Source: Roseiarcus sp963835885
Lineage (GTDB): Bacteria > Pseudomonadota > Alphaproteobacteria > Rhizobiales > Beijerinckiaceae
Length of the DNA: 64,000 nucleotides
Assembly (NCBI GenBank): GCA_963835885.1
Contig: CAWIHF010000006.1
Location: 140,469-204,468, forward strand
Reading direction: 5' to 3'
Position numbers and translations under genes: made by a program. Shown in pieces: positions 60,752 to 64,000 of the stretch. The notes below the pieces were generated by a model. It saw nothing but the letters and a program-made list of their open reading frames with translations, was not told the origin of the DNA and ran no database searches. How positions within the stretch are numbered: position 1 is the stretch's first letter; the number at the start of each line of letters is the position of its first letter.

Positions 60752-62305
60752 ATGTCCGCTGAAACCGAGCCGCAAGACGCCGGGCGCCGGCGCCGGCGTG
60801 GCGGCGCGCGCGTCGGAACGCCGGCGTCCGCTCAGACGGTCTCCCAGCCGCGCTTGCCGTTTGCGCCGCTCGAGCTTGTCTCGGCAGACGAACTCGAGTC
60901 CATCCATCAGACTGCGTTGACCGTTCTGAAGGAGATCGGCATTGACTTCCTGCACGACGGCGCAAGGGCGATCCTGAAAGAGGCGGGGGCCGACGTCGAA
61001 CTGGGTTCGAAGCGGGTGCGCTTCGAGCCGGCGTTGGTCGAGGCGCAGATCGGCGTTGCGCCGAGCGAATTCGTCCTTCACGCTCGTAACCCCGCCCGAA
61101 GCCTCGCGATCGGCGGTCGTCACGTCGCCTTCGGCTCGGTCGCCAGCGCGCCCAACTCCTCCGATCGAAGCGGCGGCCGCCGGCCCGGAAACATCGCCGA
61201 CTTTCGCAACTTCATTCGTCTCGGCCAGACCTTCGATCGATTCACTTCTGGGGCGGCTACCCGGTTGAGCCGATCGATGTCCATCCCTCCATCCGGCATC
61301 TCGACGCACTGTTCGACATGCTGACGCTTTCCGACAAGCCGATCCACGCCTACAGCCTCGGGCGGGAGCGGAACTTCGACGCGATCGAGATGGTCAAGGA
61401 TCGTTCGCGGGATCGACGAAACGGCTTTCGAGCAAGAGCCGTCGCTGTTCACCGTGATCAACTCCTCTTCGCCGTTGCGGCTGGACGGACCGATGCTCGA
61501 GGGCGTGATCCAAATGGCCAAGCGCAACCAGGTCGTCGTGCTGACCCCCTTTACCCTGGCGGGAGCGATGGCGCCGGTGACGCTCGCCGGCGCGCTCGCC
61601 CAGCAGCACGCCGAGGCGCTTGCAGGCCTTGTCATGACGCAGGTCGTCCGACCCGGCGCTCCATTCGTCTACGGCGGTTTCACCTCAAACGTCGATATGA
61701 AGTCCGGCGCGCCGGCGTTCGGCACGCCGGAATATATGAAGACGGCGATCGTCGGCGGCCAACTCGCCCGCCGACTGGCGGTTCCCTACCGCTCATCGAA
61801 TGCCAACGCCGCCAACTCACTCGACGCCCAGGCGGCTTACGAGAGCGTTTTTTCGCTGTGGGGCGCGATCATGGGCGGGGTCAACTTCCTGATGCACGGA
61901 GCGGGGTGGATGGAGGGCGGCCTGCAGGCCTCGTTCGAGAAGATGGCCGTTGACGCCGATCTCCTGTCGATGGTCGCGGAGTTCCTGCGACCGGTTCGCG
62001 TCGAGGAACAGGAGCTTGCGCTCGAGGCGATGCGCGAGGTTGGGCCGGGCGGCCACTTCTTTGGCGCCGAACATACGAAGTCGCGCTACCGGACGGCCTT
62101 CTTCGCGCCAATGATCTCCGACTGGCGTAATTTTGAAACCTGGCGCGAGGCCGGAGCGCCGACCGCCGCCGACGCGGCCGAGAGGATCGTGGCCGAGAGG
62201 CTACGCGATTATACGCCGCCGCCTCTCGAGCCGGAGCGGCTCGAGGCGTTAGCAGCTTTCGTCGCGCGGCGCAAAGCCGAGGGCGGCGCCCCCACCGACT
62301 ATTGA
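60752..62305 (+). CDS. Trimethylamine methyltransferase (MttB) family protein, frameshifted
   Basis: An MttB-superfamily protein of about 517 residues, non-pyrrolysine: its interruptions are frame changes, not in-frame TAG. N-terminal LVSADELESIHQTALTVLKE, middle RRPGNIADFRNFIRLGQTFD, then FWGGYPVEPIDVHPSIRHLD and YSLGRERNFDAIEM, and from 61454 the C-terminal barrel (MINSSSPLRLDGPMLEGVIQ, VTLAGALAQQHAEALAG). Breaks lie near 61240 and 61425. Non-Pyl members include glycine betaine and other quaternary amine methyltransferases. AGAGGAAC before ATG 60752 sets the start. Downstream MFS carrier and upstream dehydrogenase suggest amine catabolism. Confidence 0.87.
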
Positions 62306-62327
62306 GATTGAGCCAGGGGCGAGCGCC

Positions 62328-63500
62328 ATGCGCGGCGCGATCAGCTTGCACGCCGCCGTCGCGGCAATGTTCTTTGCTCTGGGTCTCGGCATCGGTCTAT
62401 GGGGCGGCGCCTCGGGGGCGATCCTCGCGCGCAGCGGAGTCGACCCGGCGATATTTGGCGTCATCCTCACCGTCTACACGGGCGCCTATCTGATTGCGAT
62501 GTCGGCTGGCGGCGCGCTTGCGCATCGCTTCAGCGCGAGAGCCGTGCTGTGCGTCAGCTCGGTCGTCTTCGGCGCGGCGCTATGCGTATTGCTCAACGCC
62601 TGGATCGGGCCGATGGTCGCCGCCGTCCTGGTCGCATCCGCCTTTTTCGGCGGCGTCGTCGACGTGACGATGAACGCCGAGGGCGCCCGGATCGAGCGCC
62701 GGCTTGGCCGGCCGGTCCTCGCTCGCCTGCATGCGGCGGCTTCCGCCGGTATCGCGATCGGCGCGATCACGGGCAGCCTCTTCATTGCGAGCGCTGCGCC
62801 TTGGGCGGCTGGAGCGCTCGCAGCGGTCACGCTCGCCGCCGCGGGAATCGCCTATGACCGAGCGGCGCGCGACGAGAAGCCGGCATCGCAGACCTCCCCT
62901 TCTCTTGCTGCGGCGCATGGATTGTCGTTTGCGCCCGCCTTGATCGGCCTTGGCGTCGTCATCGGCATGTCGGTCGCGGCCGAGACGGCGTCTGTGCTAT
63001 GGTCGACCTTGCTGTTGCGCGCAGAGGCGCCCGGACTGGCCGCCATCGCCGGGCTCGGCGCAGCCTTTTTCGCCGGATGCCAGGCGACCTTGCGCTTCAA
63101 TGCCGATTTCATCCGGCTCAGGATCGACGATCGGGAAATCATCGTGGCGTCCTTCGGGCTCGCTGCCGCCGGATTTGCGCTGGTTGCAGCCGACGTCGGT
63201 TTTCCGTTCACCGTGGCCGGCTTCGCCCTGATCGGTGTGGGGACCGGCAGCATCGTGCCCTGCGCGACGGCGCTCGCGGCGCGCCGGTCGGACGGACAGC
63301 CAGCGGTCGGCCTGGCCTCGGCCTCGCTGTTCAGCACGCTGACACGTCTGCCGGCGCCGCTTGCGACCGGCGCAATCGCGCAAAGCTTCTCTCTGCCCGC
63401 AGCCTTCGGCGCCTTCGCCCTTGCGTTGGCGGCGGCCGCCGCCGGCATGGCCGCCTTCGGGCGCGCGGGACCCGATGCGCGAACGGCGAATAAAGCGTAG
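62328..63500 (+). CDS. MFS transporter
   Basis: An intact 390-residue major facilitator with 12 predicted hydrophobic helices, for example AAVAAMFFALGLGIGLWGGA and a pair after FGVILTVYTGAYLIAMSAGG. It resembles the small YbjJ/sugar-efflux-like carriers. It begins 22 bases after the MttB-like gene, so it may be co-expressed with it and carry a methylated amine or a product of its breakdown. The direction of transport is unknown. Confidence 0.87.
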   Translation: MRGAISLHAAVAAMFFALGLGIGLWGGASGAILARSGVDPAIFGVILTVYTGAYLIAMSAGGALAHRFSARAVLCVSSVVFGAALCVLLNAWIGPMVAAVLVASAFFGGVVDVTMNAEGARIERRLGRPVLARLHAAASAGIAIGAITGSLFIASAAPWAAGALAAVTLAAAGIAYDRAARDEKPASQTSPSLAAAHGLSFAPALIGLGVVIGMSVAAETASVLWSTLLLRAEAPGLAAIAGLGAAFFAGCQATLRFNADFIRLRIDDREIIVASFGLAAAGFALVAADVGFPFTVAGFALIGVGTGSIVPCATALAARRSDGQPAVGLASASLFSTLTRLPAPLATGAIAQSFSLPAAFGAFALALAAAAAGMAAFGRAGPDARTANKA

Positions 63501-63592
63501 AGTGCCGGGGTTGCTTCGGCAGTCGGATTCGCCCAGAACGGGAGCGGATTGAGCGGGGCGCTCGGCGCAAGAAGCCAAGCGAAAAGGATACG

Positions 63593-64000
63593 ATGAGCAA
63601 GATTCAGCCGGTGATCATGTGCGGCGGCTCGGGCACCCGAGTTTGGCCGGAATCACGTGAGAGTTTGCCCAAGCAGTTCATTCCGCTGATTGGTGACCGG
63701 TCGACCTTCCAGTCGGTCATCACTCTAGTCAGCGACCGGGCGATCTTCGATCCGCCCGTCGTCATCACCAATTTCGACTATCGCTTCCGCGTCGCCGAAC
63801 AGCTGAAAGAGATCGGCGCCGAGGCGACGATCCTGCTCGAGCCGGAGCGCCGCGACAGCGCCGCGGCTGTCGGGGCGGCGGCGGCCTGGGCGGCGGCGCG
63901 CGAACCGAAGACGGTGGTCGCGGTGCTGGCGGCCGACCACATTGTCAAGGACGGCGACAAATTCGCAAAACTCTGCGCCCAGGCCGGCCGTGCGGCCGAA
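63593..64000 (+). CDS. manC: Mannose-1-phosphate guanylyltransferase, 5' part
   Basis: The window ends 136 codons into this gene. The nucleotidyltransferase motif MCGGSGTRVWPESRESLPKQ and the following FIPLIGD block (residues 9-35) identify a GDP-mannose pyrophosphorylase of the ManC/AlgA type, which makes GDP-mannose for polysaccharides. AAGGA lies six bases before the ATG. The rest lies outside the window. Confidence 0.93.
   Translation, partial: MSKIQPVIMCGGSGTRVWPESRESLPKQFIPLIGDRSTFQSVITLVSDRAIFDPPVVITNFDYRFRVAEQLKEIGAEATILLEPERRDSAAAVGAAAAWAAAREPKTVVAVLAADHIVKDGDKFAKLCAQAGRAAE

Noticed and set aside
60752..62305. Pyrrolysine-containing MttB
   Set aside because: The breaks are frame changes; no in-frame TAG splits the barrel domain, so a UAG-encoded pyrrolysine is not supported.

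Overview
The window is GC-rich DNA from an alphaproteobacterium, most likely a member of the Hyphomicrobiales (Rhizobiales). The clues are a DUF1476 F1-ATPase zeta-type inhibitor, a GlpS-type glycerol ABC transporter relic, a YejABEF peptide importer with a Tat-type leader, a GcvA-like LysR regulator beside an MttB homologue, and several intergenic palindromes of the type common in this order. The family cannot be settled by eye.

Layout. 0.4-1.6 kb: a tiny membrane peptide and an Xre/RES toxin-antitoxin pair. 2.0-6.3 kb: one long SNF2-family helicase gene broken by frameshifts. 6.7-10.9 kb: glycerol catabolism (glpD, an N-terminal stub of glpS, glpK) with a translationally coupled DUF6065 gene. 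10.95-11.6 kb: transposase remains. 11.7-18.3 kb: housekeeping (tdh-kbl, TrmN6-like methyltransferase, DUF2007, polyprenyl diphosphate synthase, alr, GNAT). 18.4-22.5 kb: a defence island with a PLD-type nuclease, a serine recombinase scar, a PD-(D/E)XK endonuclease candidate, a C5-cytosine methyltransferase and a Vsr nuclease, ending in a truncated acetyltransferase. 22.7-29.0 kb: yejABEF. 29.1-31.4 kb: deoB, a HIT protein and a CxxC membrane protein. 31.5-32.3 kb: duplicated GIY-YIG fragments with REP-like palindromes. 32.4-34.5 kb: an orphan OppA-type binding protein and the zeta-type inhibitor.

34.5-49.5 kb is the most distinctive region. It is a split sugar or polyol catabolic locus: a LacI regulator, a PanB-like enzyme, a membrane di-iron oxygenase of the desaturase/MocD type and a DUF4432 mutarotase-like protein in one arm; an MFS transporter, an FGGY kinase, a TrpA-like aldolase and a complete CUT2 ABC importer in the other. 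An L,D-transpeptidase and an IS1380 transposase lie between the arms. The gene set looks like a pathway in which an unusual carbohydrate is imported, oxygenated or demethylated, phosphorylated and cleaved. The substrate is not evident.

50.2-64 kb: hemC, a DUF2188-like protein, mgtC, a DUF3175 gene split by an IS1595-family element with a visible target duplication, a ThDP-dependent oxidase, prfC, a cluster of aldehyde dehydrogenase, LysR regulator, non-pyrrolysine MttB homologue and MFS transporter, and the start of manC.

Many conserved genes carry single-base frameshifts of both signs, including genes normally needed for growth (alr, hemC, polyprenyl diphosphate synthase), while others nearby are intact. 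I read this mainly as indel error in the assembly, not gene decay. Broken genes are therefore annotated over their whole reconstructed span, with the approximate breakpoints stated.
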